DNA of 64,000 nucleotides, taken from contig NZ_KE386491.1 of NCBI RefSeq assembly GCF_000427405.1, positions 1,967,001-2,031,000 of the forward strand, in the 5' to 3' direction. Positions 1-10,600 of this stretch are shown piece after piece. A program made the translations under genes and the position numbers. This DNA comes from Flectobacillus major DSM 103 (GTDB taxonomy: Bacteria; Bacteroidota; Bacteroidia; Cytophagales; Spirosomataceae). Every line of letters starts with the position of its first letter. The first letter of the stretch is position 1. The notes under the pieces were generated by a model. That model saw nothing but the letters and a program-made list of their open reading frames with translations. It did no database searches and was not told the origin of the DNA.

Positions 1-168
1 AATACCCATAGCTAATCCTATGGCAATAATGCCACCTGTGGATGTTCCAGCAATGAGGTCAAACTGTTCTCGGATCGGTATTCCTGTATGTTCTTCTATA
101 GCACTTAAGATTGTTGCAGGAATGATACCTCTTGTACCACCACCATCAATAGTAAGAATCTTTTTCAT
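1..168 (-). CDS. Patatin-like phospholipase, N-terminal fragment cut by window edge
   Basis: Only the first 56 codons are visible; the gene continues beyond the left edge. Translation from the ATG at 168 gives an oxyanion-hole motif DGGGTRG near residue 8 and the nucleophile elbow GTSTGG (GxSxG) near residue 42, the two N-terminal signatures of patatin-family lipid acyl hydrolases. The family cleaves acyl chains from membrane lipids using a Ser-Asp dyad; the Asp would lie outside the window. It begins 37 nt after the stop of the membrane hydrolase gene at 205-1440 on the same strand, so the two probably form an operon. Patatins act in lipid turnover and also as CapV-type anti-phage effectors; no cyclase is visible here, so a defence role is not supported. 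Confidence 0.85.
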   Translation of the reverse strand, partial: MKKILTIDGGGTRGIIPATILSAIEEHTGIPIREQFDLIAGTSTGGIIAIGLAMGI

Positions 169-204
169 CGTTTGAAATTTTAGAAAATATAAAATTGCAG
201 TTAT

Positions 205-1440
205 TTAATTGCCTGAGAAGTATTGTTTTTCCTCAAATACCTCATAAACATAGCACAAACAACTCTTGCCTTGACTACTACGACTGTCCCAGTATGTTCC
301 ATGTACCCTAATACTATAAAGAAAAAGAAAATCTATTAGCCTGTCTGTTTTTACTGGATTTGCTTCATAATTGAAATTAATGGGCCTATTACTCGATAAG
401 CCCATTCCAAACTGAGCCTCTCCTACTTGGGCATCTGTTCTGAAATTGGTAGCAAGGGCATCTACAATAGAATAAATATTGACCCATAAGATTATGTTAC
501 CTAAGTCTATCTTACGTTCTTTATAAAAATCGGGATAATATGACTGTATAAACTCAAAAGGTGTACCTATTGTAATTAATGCTTCGATATGATTTTTGGC
601 ATTATTTGAGTGATTAGCCCCAAATGGAAAAATATAATCTAAAGCAAGAATACTTCCAAAGCTATAGGTATGAAAATGGATAGAAGGATTATCCTCGTTT
701 TCTGAAATATAATCTACCAGCTTTTCAAGATTACCTTGGATTTCTTGGCGTTGTAAACCAAACTCTAAATAATTGTTGGCACACACAAATTCAGTAGCCA
801 AGGTAGTTACTAAAGTATTGGCATTGGGAATTACTAATACAATCAAAGAGGTAATAATGCCACAAGTAGTCATAGTCTTCTTTAGTCCCAAGACGCTAAT
901 AAAGGGTATGTCGTAGCTCTGAAGACTGAAGAGGTTCTTGAATGTTATAATACCTTGCTGAAAGGTGTTATCATTTTGGAGGGATACTATCAGATTGGGA
1001 ATCATAAAAACCGTAGCGAGGGCTATAATTCCGAAAATACCAAATATGTACAGGGTTTGTCCCGGACGATTATAATAGTTTTTGATAAATACTCGCTCTA
1101 CCAAAATAGGTACTTTAGTGATCACCAGCACTAAAAGATAAAAGCTTTTTAGCAACAAAGCATAGCTAATAAACTTCTCTGTAAGGATTTCGTGGTAATT
1201 GAAGCTGTATAATTTATAAATTACTTGGGGGTTTTGCTGTTCTTTTAGAATACTCACAACAGTACAAAACCTATCTTTTCGATAAGAAATCTTTTCAGAC
1301 TTAATACTATACTTCATTCTGTTAGTATTGTATTCCATCTCATTGACCAAACGAGCCGCATATTTTTCTACCGATTCATTTTCAAACGATTGTCCAAGTC
1401 CTGATATGTAAATCCCGATTTTCATGATAAAGAGTCTCAT
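205..1440 (-). CDS. Membrane protein with alpha/beta-hydrolase-like domain
   Basis: A 411-residue protein I cannot assign to a named family. Two or three hydrophobic stretches lie in the middle (about residues 90-110, 130-150 and 185-205). The C-terminal half has a lipase-like nucleophile elbow, TYSFGS, near residue 258, followed by a strand-turn ITIGTP segment and a late His (VHGTYWD), the order expected for Ser and His of an alpha/beta hydrolase. No signal peptide is evident. A start at 1425 (MKIGIYISG) is equally plausible. It lies directly upstream of the patatin gene, so two putative lipid or ester hydrolases are probably co-transcribed. Function is inferred only from the motif and the neighbour. 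Confidence 0.6.
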   Translation of the reverse strand: MRLFIMKIGIYISGLGQSFENESVEKYAARLVNEMEYNTNRMKYSIKSEKISYRKDRFCTVVSILKEQQNPQVIYKLYSFNYHEILTEKFISYALLLKSFYLLVLVITKVPILVERVFIKNYYNRPGQTLYIFGIFGIIALATVFMIPNLIVSLQNDNTFQQGIITFKNLFSLQSYDIPFISVLGLKKTMTTCGIITSLIVLVIPNANTLVTTLATEFVCANNYLEFGLQRQEIQGNLEKLVDYISENEDNPSIHFHTYSFGSILALDYIFPFGANHSNNAKNHIEALITIGTPFEFIQSYYPDFYKERKIDLGNIILWVNIYSIVDALATNFRTDAQVGEAQFGMGLSSNRPINFNYEANPVKTDRLIDFLFLYSIRVHGTYWDSRSSQGKSCLCYVYEVFEEKQYFSGN

Positions 1441-1540
1441 AAATACTGTTTACAAGAATCAGAAGAATACATAACAAAACCTATTTTTTATATTACAAAT
1501 CAGGCTTTTTTTTATTATACGTAATATCATTCCATAAAAA

Positions 1541-1567
1541 AATCCCATTGAGTTGTTCAATGGGATT
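1541..1567. terminator. Bidirectional intrinsic terminator hairpin
   Basis: An 11-bp perfect stem (1541-1551 paired with 1557-1567) closes a 5-nt loop. A/T runs flank both sides, so it can end the minus-strand HTH gene that stops at 1588 and would also work on the plus strand. Confidence 0.8.
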
Positions 1568-1587
1568 TTTTACTAAATAAAAGTAGT

Positions 1588-1815
1588 TTAGCTTATTTTT
1601 GTTCTGGAAGATAGCCCTGTATAAGCACCCCTTAATCGTCTGAACGATTCTTTTTGGTGTTCTAAATTGGTATAATAATCCAAATTTTGCTGTTTCCAGT
1701 TATAAATAGTAGAAATGGGAATTCCCTTTTCTTTTGATACTGAGTTCATGCTTTTCCCTGTAATCATCAGATTAAGCACCTCGATAATCATGTCTTGTGT
1801 ATATTTAACTTTCAT
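1588..1815 (-). CDS. Small HTH DNA-binding protein, transposase-like
   Basis: A 75-residue protein starting at MKVKYTQ (1815); the open frame extends to 1845, but the later start fits the domain. Residues 5-40 form a helix-turn-helix like the N-terminal domain of IS3/Psq-type transposases (GKSMNSVSKEKGIPISTIYNW). The C-terminal half, with WKQQN and FRRLRGAY, resembles the small protein at 11381-11605 (WKKKN and FKRLKQAY), so the two are probably paralogues. No transposase catalytic part or terminal repeat is nearby, so it is more likely a stand-alone small regulator or nucleoid protein than a broken IS. Confidence 0.55.
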   Translation of the reverse strand: MKVKYTQDMIIEVLNLMITGKSMNSVSKEKGIPISTIYNWKQQNLDYYTNLEHQKESFRRLRGAYTGLSSRTKIS

Positions 1816-2028
1816 TATTAGTGGGTATTTTGGTTGACAATGCAAATATCATATCCTTTCTTAAAAAAATCTGTAACCAAAAAGATAATTACCTGTCAAA
1901 ATAGATATTCAGGCTCAATTTATACTTAGTCTTAACAAAAGAAAAATAAGTATAAACACTCAAATACAACGATTAATGAATACAAAATACCAACCCATTG
2001 AGCTTTTATACCGATATGATAGTCAAAT

Positions 2029-5000
2029 CTAGTCGAACGTGATTATCCTTTTTTGGCCCGATATATTACTTATCTCAACCGACTTTGTGCCATAAGGCAA
2101 CCATACAGTATTACTCGATTGCGACAAGTAGGTATTGCCAATACTTACTTCTTCTTTGAGTTTTTTGCCATTTTTTAGCATTACTGTCATTGATATATCG
2201 GTAGGAATTAGGCTAATTATTGGAGCAGAATTATGCCATTGGTAGATTTTTAGTCCTGCTCTATTTTGTGAATTAACAAGGAGCAACTCATTTGACTTAC
2301 CTCGTACTTTTACTAGAGCCTTGCTGTCGCCATCGAAACATATACCAGAACGAGCCAAAGGCATTTCTTGAAATTTGCCTTTACCATTTCCTAAAAATAA
2401 TACACCTTTTGAAGCATCTAGCCTACCAATACTAATTTCATTGCCATAATCATTGCCAGAAATTAGTACATCAAGGTTGCCATCCTGATTAAAATCTTGG
2501 ATAAGTATAGCCAAAGTAGTTGAAAACTGAGCCGATAAAGGCAATGCCTTTATTTCAAAAACACCATTTCCTTTATTTTCTATATAACTGGTATTCATCC
2601 AATTAGCTTTTAGCACACGTGCTTGACTAAGCTCGTCGGGCAAAAGAATATCCTGAATACTTGCTTTAGCATATTGGGCATATTTAACAAATCGCTTTCG
2701 GGTTTGGATAAACTGCTTCACCATGTCATCTCTTGTATTATAGGGAAATTCTGTGCGTTGCCCTAGCGAATCTTTTAAATACACCGTTGGAATAGCCTCG
2801 AAACTGCCATCGCTATTAAAATCGCCATAATATATTCTTGCGGGAGTAGTATCACTGGCACGATGTAGGGTGTTTTGTCCTAAATTTCCTGCTATATAAT
2901 CGGTATCGCCATCGTTGTCAAAATCGCCTGCGGCAAGGCTATTCCACCAGCCTATTTGCGATGCTAAACCAGTTGTTGAGAGTAGCTGAAATTTTCCATG
3001 AACATTTTTGAAAATGGTAATAGGCATCCATTCGCCAGCAACGATAAGGTCTTGCCAGCCATCATTGTCAAAGTCGCTCCATAGGGCATCGCATATTAAG
3101 CCTATTTCTTTGAGCTTGGGAGCTAGCGAGGCCGTAACATTGGTAAACTTCAACATGGGGGCTTCGTTGCGGAGCAAATAACCACTAACGGGTTTTGGAT
3201 ATGCCGATGGCTCTATACGTGAGCCAATAAACAAATCTAAATCCCCGTCGTGGTCAAAATCTGTGGCTTTTACACATGAGCCACTTTTCAAAAAATTGGG
3301 TATAATATCGGGGTTCTCCTTAAAATTTCCTTTTCCATCATTCATATAGATATGGTCTTGGTATGCTTGGTCACCTATAGGGGCTTCATTGCTACCGCTA
3401 ACAATATATAAATCTAAGTCACCGTCATTTTCTATATCAAATAAAAGTGTTCCTATGTCTTCAGTCCTTTTGTCGGGGCCATCTTTGCCCGAAAGCAAAT
3501 CTTTGACCACAAATTTACCAGCAGTATTTTGTATCAAAAATCTACCTTTTTTTCTATAACACCCACCTACAAAAATATCGTCGAGGCCATCGCCATTGAC
3601 ATCGCCAACGGCCAAACTTGGCCCTTGTTGCGAAAACTTATGTGGTAATAATTTTTGAATATTAAAATCAATAAAATCCTCCTCCTCGTACAATTGTGGG
3701 ATATTGAGTTGCTGAGAAATATCGGTAAACAGTGGGGTTTCGATAGGGCTATCAGTTGGGATGATTGTTTTGGCTTGATTTTCGTCAAGTACTAAAACCC
3801 GATTAGCTGGAATATTCCGCAAAACTTGAATTTTGCCCGAAGGCCAAACCACCTTCACTTGCTCTACACCGGTACAAGAGCCTAAGCCAAAATGAGCAAT
3901 AGCTTCTACAGAAGACAAATACCCTCGATAAGGTGTATATTCATATACCTGCTTTTGCCCTTTATAATTTATTTCAATCCATGCTCCTAGCCCTGCCACA
4001 TTAGGTGTATTTCCTTTAAGTTTTATTCTTAGATAATGGCTTTTTTCGGGTATTTGTTGAATGGCATTATTTCTGTATACCGAAGCCGAATCGTTGATAT
4101 TATTAACAACATAGTCCAAATCGCCATCGTTATCCAAATCGGCATAAGCCGCCCCATTTGAAAAACTGGCTTGTGTAATACCCCAATCGGCCGTAACATT
4201 TTCAAAATTTATTTTCCCTGTATTTTTAAACGCATAATTTTTGATTTTTACCGACGGAATATAGTCGAGCAACAAAATTGGTGCGGCGTAATTGCCCACC
4301 TGCGAGCGGTATACCATAAAATCTTGGTCGGTAATATCTTGGGGAAAACCATTGGTAACTATAACGTCTCGGAATCCGTCATTGTCAAAATCTGTAACCA
4401 TGGGAGTCCAACTCCAATCGGTTTCGGCAATACCAGCCAACAAACCTACTTCGCTAAACGTTGGCCGATGAGTAGTAGGGTCTACGCCACGGTTCAGTTG
4501 TAGGGTATTGCGAGGGTATTGATAATCATAACCAAATTTATCATTGTTTTGATATGCCTGATAATTATTGGCTAAGGTCATCATTTTTTTACGATAATTA
4601 TCGGCTGGCATCATATCTACGGCTATAATATCTACCAATCCATCGTTGTTGATGTCGGCAATATCGTTGCCCATTGCCGAATGAGACGTATGCTTGAAAT
4701 AATCATGAGCTTGGTCAATAAATCCAATATGTTTGCCATTGCTATGTTGATTGATATACAGCAAATCGTTGGTCAGATAATCGTTGGTAATATAAATATC
4801 TTTCCAGCCGTCTTGGTTGATGTCGGTGATATTAATACCCAATCCATACCCCTCCAGTAAAATTCCTTCTTGTTGGGATACGTCTGTAAAATAAGGATGT
4901 TTTTTTTGAGCATCCCAATCGTTTCGATATAGCCTATCGGTTAGGTGTGACGAACCATCTTTGATTTTGGGATGATACATATTCGGAAACCGAGTGTCCG

Positions 5001-5643
5001 ACATTTCATTTACCAAGATATATAAATCTAAATCGCCATCGTTATCGTAATCAAAAAAAGCGGCATTGGTAGTATGAGTTGTATCGGCAATACCGTACTC
5101 TTGAGCCATTTCCTTGAAGGTAGGAATACCATTTGAATCAATTCCCTGATTAACATATAACAAATTAGCCCTTTGAGAAGCCGTTTTTTTGGCCGTAGCA
5201 CACACATATATATCTAATAGGTTATCGTGGTTAATATCAACCACAGCCACGCCCGAACACCAACGCCCTTTTCCTTCTACATGAGCCTGTTGGGTAATAT
5301 CCTGAAATTTGAGTTGATTTGAGCTAGTATCTTTTCGGTTTAAGTAAAGGCGATTACCAACTTGGTTTCCTGTAAAATAAATATCGGTAAGGTTGTCATT
5401 ATTAAAATCACCCAAGGCAATGCCGCCTCCATTGTTGATATACTCAAAAGTAAGAATATTCATAGTATCATTTTCGGTAATTCTGTTTGAAAACCGAATA
5501 CCTGTTTCTTCAGCTCCTAAGCTGGTAAAAAGTGTTTGGGACGATTTGTTTTTGCAAGATACTCCTCCCAAAAGGCATAAGGGTAAAAAGTAAATTGGCC
5601 AATAAGCCCCCCCCATTTGTCTTATTACATTTTTAACTAACAT
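2029..5643 (-). CDS. FG-GAP/VCBS repeat lipoprotein with ASPIC/UnbV domain
   Basis: From the start chosen at 5643 the protein is about 1204 residues, opening with a lipoprotein signal peptide whose lipobox ends LLGGVSC. The frame is open to 5799, but residues before this Met look non-coding; 5616 is another possible start. Many calcium-binding-like FG-GAP repeats follow (DNDGDLDL, DINQDGWKDI, DFNQDGNLDV types) in two blocks, separated near the middle by an ASPIC/UnbV segment (GLGAWIEI, HFGLG, VVWPSGK). Such beta-propeller proteins sit on the outer surface of Bacteroidota and are commonly encoded after SusC/SusD pairs. It lies 176 nt downstream of the SusD gene and probably belongs to the same uptake locus; its ligand cannot be read from sequence. 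Confidence 0.85.
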   Translation of the reverse strand: MLVKNVIRQMGGAYWPIYFLPLCLLGGVSCKNKSSQTLFTSLGAEETGIRFSNRITENDTMNILTFEYINNGGGIALGDFNNDNLTDIYFTGNQVGNRLYLNRKDTSSNQLKFQDITQQAHVEGKGRWCSGVAVVDINHDNLLDIYVCATAKKTASQRANLLYVNQGIDSNGIPTFKEMAQEYGIADTTHTTNAAFFDYDNDGDLDLYILVNEMSDTRFPNMYHPKIKDGSSHLTDRLYRNDWDAQKKHPYFTDVSQQEGILLEGYGLGINITDINQDGWKDIYITNDYLTNDLLYINQHSNGKHIGFIDQAHDYFKHTSHSAMGNDIADINNDGLVDIIAVDMMPADNYRKKMMTLANNYQAYQNNDKFGYDYQYPRNTLQLNRGVDPTTHRPTFSEVGLLAGIAETDWSWTPMVTDFDNDGFRDVIVTNGFPQDITDQDFMVYRSQVGNYAAPILLLDYIPSVKIKNYAFKNTGKINFENVTADWGITQASFSNGAAYADLDNDGDLDYVVNNINDSASVYRNNAIQQIPEKSHYLRIKLKGNTPNVAGLGAWIEINYKGQKQVYEYTPYRGYLSSVEAIAHFGLGSCTGVEQVKVVWPSGKIQVLRNIPANRVLVLDENQAKTIIPTDSPIETPLFTDISQQLNIPQLYEEEDFIDFNIQKLLPHKFSQQGPSLAVGDVNGDGLDDIFVGGCYRKKGRFLIQNTAGKFVVKDLLSGKDGPDKRTEDIGTLLFDIENDGDLDLYIVSGSNEAPIGDQAYQDHIYMNDGKGNFKENPDIIPNFLKSGSCVKATDFDHDGDLDLFIGSRIEPSAYPKPVSGYLLRNEAPMLKFTNVTASLAPKLKEIGLICDALWSDFDNDGWQDLIVAGEWMPITIFKNVHGKFQLLSTTGLASQIGWWNSLAAGDFDNDGDTDYIAGNLGQNTLHRASDTTPARIYYGDFNSDGSFEAIPTVYLKDSLGQRTEFPYNTRDDMVKQFIQTRKRFVKYAQYAKASIQDILLPDELSQARVLKANWMNTSYIENKGNGVFEIKALPLSAQFSTTLAILIQDFNQDGNLDVLISGNDYGNEISIGRLDASKGVLFLGNGKGKFQEMPLARSGICFDGDSKALVKVRGKSNELLLVNSQNRAGLKIYQWHNSAPIISLIPTDISMTVMLKNGKKLKEEVSIGNTYLSQSSNTVWLPYGTKSVEISNISGQKRIITFD

Positions 5644-5819
5644 CAGTTGACGTTGAATCAACTGATGAAAAAATGTCACAAAACCAAAAATAGTATGTAA
5701 GGTGAAAAAAGTAAAGCTTTTTTGCATAGTTAAGGCTGTTATTGAATTGCTTACAAAAACAGAGATGGCAGAATATACCATCTCTGTAAAGTAAACCATT
5801 TTTCAGTTATCAATCCAAT

Positions 5820-7616
5820 CTATTTATAAGCTGGGTCTTGTGTTAATGTAGGTTTTCCATCTTTCTCTGAGCGGTCGATAGCCTCTTGAGGGATAGGGAA
5901 AAACTCGTGCTTGCCTTTTACAAATACACCGCCTTTTTTGTACACCCTTTTGGTACTTTCAACAGTATTGTATTTATTCAATGTTTCTGCTGCAATACCC
6001 CATCTCACTAAGTCAAAGAATCGGTGACCTTCCATAGCAAACTCAAGGCGAGTTTCAAAACGAACGGCTTTTCGGGCTACGTTGGCATCTGTCCAAGCAC
6101 TCGAATAAGGCTTGATCACATAGTTACCCGCAGGAACAGGATTACCCTTCGAGTCAAATACCAAAGTATAGGCATCACGTGTAGCACCTTGTGTAGCTTT
6201 TTGTACAAATCCACTCGGATTAGCAGCACGGTTTCTGATTTGATTAACCAAATCTCGGGCTCTTTCCAAATTGCCTAATTCAACTTCGCATTCAGCCAGC
6301 CAAAGCAAAATCATGCTATAACGCATAATACGGTAGTTGTTGCTAGTTAAGTTTGCCCAACCGTTTACACCAGTAAAGGCTTTTGAAGGAATGTGCTTTT
6401 TAGGAGAATATGGCCCAGCATAAGTTTGGTCACGAATAAAATCACGGTTATGAATTTTATAGTCAATGAACAAAATACCACGACGACCTACAGTGTGATC
6501 CAAACGAGGGTCAAGTGTACCATCATAAGGTGTATAAGGGTCATCAAAACCAACACCTTGGTCATTTTTCACGTCTGAATCGTTGAAAGTATCCATCAAT
6601 GGTAATCCATTAGCATCTGTTTTGTAAGCATTTACCAAGTTTTGAGAAGGCTGATAAAAACCACAGCATCCCCAAGGCGAAGCATACGGGTGAGCCAAAC
6701 CAACACCTGCGTTAGCGGCATCGCCACTGGCACTCGACGAAGCGTACTGAATCTCGAAAATCGATTCCGCATTGTTACGAGTACTTGCATCGTGGTTATC
6801 TCTGAAATTTTCTACTAGCTTAAATCTACCACTGGCTACAATCTGGTCTAATAATGCTTTTGCAGCCTGTAATTTTGCTACATTGGCAGCACCAGTACTA
6901 ATATTCCAGCCCTGAAACATATAGGCTTTGGCCAAAAATGCCATAGCTGCCCATTTGGTAGGACGCCCCACCTGAGCTTGTGTATTGGGTAATACCTCCA
7001 TAGCAGCTTTAAAATCAGCCTCGATTAGTGGCCAAGCATCTTTGTCGTTAGGCACTTTGGTACTTTCCAAATCGTCCAACTTATAGGTATTATCATCGAT
7101 ATATGGAATATTCTTCCACATTTTCTTAGCTTCAAAATGGAACAAGCCTCTCAAGAAACGAGCCTCCGCAACAATCTGCTTTCTTCTATCATCGCTAATG
7201 TCTTTTACATTTTTCAAGGTATTAATAGCATCATTGGTACGAGCTACCCCTTTGAAAAGGCCTCTCCATTTGTTTTTGATATGGCCGTTGGTAGGTTGAA
7301 AGTCCCACTTTTCGATAAACGATTGCTCGGGCTGGTCACCTGCATCAGTACCTTTGTAAGCATCGTCAGAGGCAATTCCGCCAAAAACCCAGCTCTGAAT
7401 ATCGTTATTCCAAGCATCCTGGCCATCCAAGCCTTGCCCATCAATCATGGCATAAGCACCTAATAAAATTCCTTCTACCCCTTTGGCCGTTTGGAGTGCC
7501 GATGGGCTATACTGTGCTTGTGGCTCACGAGTAAGGAATTCGTCGCTACATGCAGTAGCTATACCAAATACCAAACATGCCGACAAGCCTATTTTTATGA
7601 TATTATTACGTTTCAT
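5820..7616 (-). CDS. SusD/RagB-family nutrient-binding outer membrane lipoprotein
   Basis: A 598-residue protein with a lipoprotein signal peptide (lipobox ending ATACSDEF). It has the SusD layout: an N-terminal SusD-like region with DxFL after the Cys, TPR helices (FHFEAKKMW, KAYMF), and a C-terminal RagB region with LLWLAECEVELG, a strand near FETRLEFAMEGHRFFDLVRWG, and a PIPQEAID end. SusD proteins bind oligosaccharides or peptides at the cell surface and hand them to the SusC channel encoded 70 nt upstream. No glycoside hydrolase lies alongside, so the substrate is unknown. Length is normal. Confidence 0.95.
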   Translation of the reverse strand: MKRNNIIKIGLSACLVFGIATACSDEFLTREPQAQYSPSALQTAKGVEGILLGAYAMIDGQGLDGQDAWNNDIQSWVFGGIASDDAYKGTDAGDQPEQSFIEKWDFQPTNGHIKNKWRGLFKGVARTNDAINTLKNVKDISDDRRKQIVAEARFLRGLFHFEAKKMWKNIPYIDDNTYKLDDLESTKVPNDKDAWPLIEADFKAAMEVLPNTQAQVGRPTKWAAMAFLAKAYMFQGWNISTGAANVAKLQAAKALLDQIVASGRFKLVENFRDNHDASTRNNAESIFEIQYASSSASGDAANAGVGLAHPYASPWGCCGFYQPSQNLVNAYKTDANGLPLMDTFNDSDVKNDQGVGFDDPYTPYDGTLDPRLDHTVGRRGILFIDYKIHNRDFIRDQTYAGPYSPKKHIPSKAFTGVNGWANLTSNNYRIMRYSMILLWLAECEVELGNLERARDLVNQIRNRAANPSGFVQKATQGATRDAYTLVFDSKGNPVPAGNYVIKPYSSAWTDANVARKAVRFETRLEFAMEGHRFFDLVRWGIAAETLNKYNTVESTKRVYKKGGVFVKGKHEFFPIPQEAIDRSEKDGKPTLTQDPAYK

Positions 7617-7685
7617 ATTTTCTATGTTTTTTTAAAAAACAAACTATTTTAATTCATAGATTTTGTCTAGAAGCATGGCTATTGA

Positions 7686-10600
7686 CTAAAATCCAAGGTT
7701 AACCCCTAAAATGAAAGTTCTAGAAACTGGCATATATCCACCATCAAAGCCCAAAGTATTGTCTGTACCTGTCTGAATTTCAGGGTTCAAGCCCGTATAC
7801 TTGGTAAATGTTGCCAAGTTTTGAGCTTGTACATAAATTTGAGCATTGTCCAAACCTACTCTACTTGCAATTGTTCTAGGTAAGTTGTAAGTTAACTGAA
7901 CGTTTTTGATACGGAAATATGAACCATCTTCAATAAAATAGCTTGAAGGTCGGCTACTGATTTGGTCGTTGGCATCCATAATTGGCACAGTACCCGACTT
8001 ATTGGTTGGCTGCCAAGCATCATACAAAGCACGTTTTGAACGGTTTCCTTGGAAAGTGTTGAAGTCTGAGAAATAACGAGTATAGTTAAATACATCGTTG
8101 CCCTGTGTACCATTACAGAAAATCGTTAAATCGAAAGCTTTGTAGCCAAAGTTTAGGTTCAGACCATACGTAAAGTCGGGGTGTGGACTACCAATAATTG
8201 TACGGTCGTCGTCGGTAATTTTACCATCGCCATTAATATCTGCAATTTTAAATTTACCTGCTTTGTTATAATCACCATACGCTGGCCATGCTTTAGCTTC
8301 TTCATCAGACTGGAAAATACCCACAACTTTATAGCCATAGAACGATGACACTGGCAGTCCAGCTTGTGTCAATGTAACCGCAGGTACCCGTGAACCATAA
8401 CCAAAATAACGTGTATTGGGACTAGCGTCTAGTTTGTCTACCATGTTACGATAAGTAGAGAAGTTTGCCCCTAAGCTGTAACGGAAGCCCCCAACGCTAT
8501 TTTTGTAGTTAACGCCAATATCTATCCCGTGGTTGGTCATTTGTCCTACGTTAAAAGCAGGAGCTGTGGCATCACCAGCCGTAAAGGTAATTGGCGTTGT
8601 AAACAACATATCAGAAGTTTTTCTGTTCCAAACATCTAGTTCAATACTTAATTTACTATTGAACAAAGAAGCATCCAAACCAACGTTGGTCGATGTAGTT
8701 GATTCCCATTTAGCATTTGGGTTACCAAAAGCACTAGCATCATAACCGATAGTCGGCGTTGTTTGGTTGCCATCAATTGGATAGCCTGCATGGAAAATGT
8801 CCGAACGGTATGTTGTATACGCATTATATTTACCAATTTTCTGATTACCAGTTTTACCCCATCCAAAACGAAGTTTCAAATCACTAAAGAAAGGAAGTTG
8901 GTCTTTAATAAACTTCTCTTCCGACAAACGCCATCCTAAACTGGCAGCAGGGAAAAACGCATTACGAGAAGCCGATAAAAAACGAGACGAAGCATCATTT
9001 CTAACAATCAACTGTACCAAATATTTGCTATTATAAGCATAGTTAACTTTTCCGAACTGAGATGATAGGGTATAGTCATTTTCAACTGTTCCATAGTTGG
9101 ATACTTTTGTAGGGTCGCCAAGGTCAAGATAGCTAATAATTGGATTTACCTCAAAAGCGTATCCATTTCTGCTTGCACCAAACTTTTCACCAAATTGTTT
9201 GATTGACTCTAAACCAATATAGGCATCAAATTTGTGAACATCATTGAAGGTTTTGTTGTAAGACAAAGTATTTTGCCAAACCCACTGAAAATCGTAGTTG
9301 GTTCTTGAAGTAGAGCTATTGTTGAAGCTACCTTCAATATATTCAGGGTTTGCACGGCCAATTTCTTTTTGGTTTTCTGTAGTAATATCCACCCCAAAGC
9401 TAGTTTTAGCTGTTAAGTTTGGAAGAATGTCGAACTCGGCATAAATATTACCAAAACCTCTCATTCTATACAAACGGTTGTCTTTTTGACGATACAAAGT
9501 GGCATAAGGGTTTGAGTTGTTACCCAAGTTGGCACCACGGCTACCAGCAAAGTTTCCTGCTATATCATAAATAGGCAATAGTGGGTGGTGCTTATAAGAA
9601 CCCGAAACAGCATTTTGCTCTTCGTTGTTTGAATATCCACCTTTACGGTTATCTACCGAAACGGTAAAGTTTTCACCAACTCTTAATCTTTTTTTCACTG
9701 CCGAAAACTCGGTATTGGTACGAAGTGTAAAGCGGTCATAACCAATGAATTTCACAACACCGTCTTGGCTAAAATAGCCCAATGACAAGGCATATCTACT
9801 GTTATCTGTACCTCCCGAAGCCGAAAGTTGATAGTTTTGAATAGGAGCCGTTTGTGTCAACTCGCCCCACCAATACGTATCTGCCGATTTGGTAATAGCA
9901 TAGATATTGTCGGGAGTTAATGAATATAATTTAGGATCAACGGCTGCAGTACCTGCTTTTCCTGCACTTGGATATACATAGTCGGGAATAGTAACTTCAC
10001 CATTTGAACCAAATGTGTACTGGCCATGCGACGGTGTTTTACCTGCATATTTATCAGCCAAATACAAATACTGCCCTAACTCTTTGGCATTCAGCGATTC
10101 AACATTGTTTGATACCTTCTGAGAACCATAATACGCCGAAAAAGTAATTTTAGGAGCACCTGTTTTACCTTTTTTGGTAGTGATAATTACAACCCCATTT
10201 GCAGCTCTTGAACCGTAAATAGAAGCAGAAGAAGCATCTTTCAAGATTTGAATCGTTTCAATATCATTAGGGTTTAAGTTACCTTGGTTTTCGGTAGGTA
10301 CACCATCAATAATGAATAGAGGGTCGTTGTTACCAATAGTACCAAATCCACGAATACGTACAGTAGCGTTACCACCAGGTGTAGCATCGTTTACAATACT
10401 CAAACCCGAAGCACGACCTTGTAGCTGTTGGGCAAAGGTAGTGGCTGGTACAGATTGTAAATCCTTGGCATTTACGGTAGTTACAGCACCCGTAATATCT
10501 CTTTTAGACTGCGTGCCATAACCTGTTACTACTACTTCTGTCAGATTTGAAATATCTTCGCTCAAGCTTACATTAATAACTGATTGGTTTCCAACTTTTA

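Noticed and set aside
1..1440. CBASS-type defence operon based on the patatin
   Set aside because: No nucleotide cyclase or accessory gene is visible beside it.
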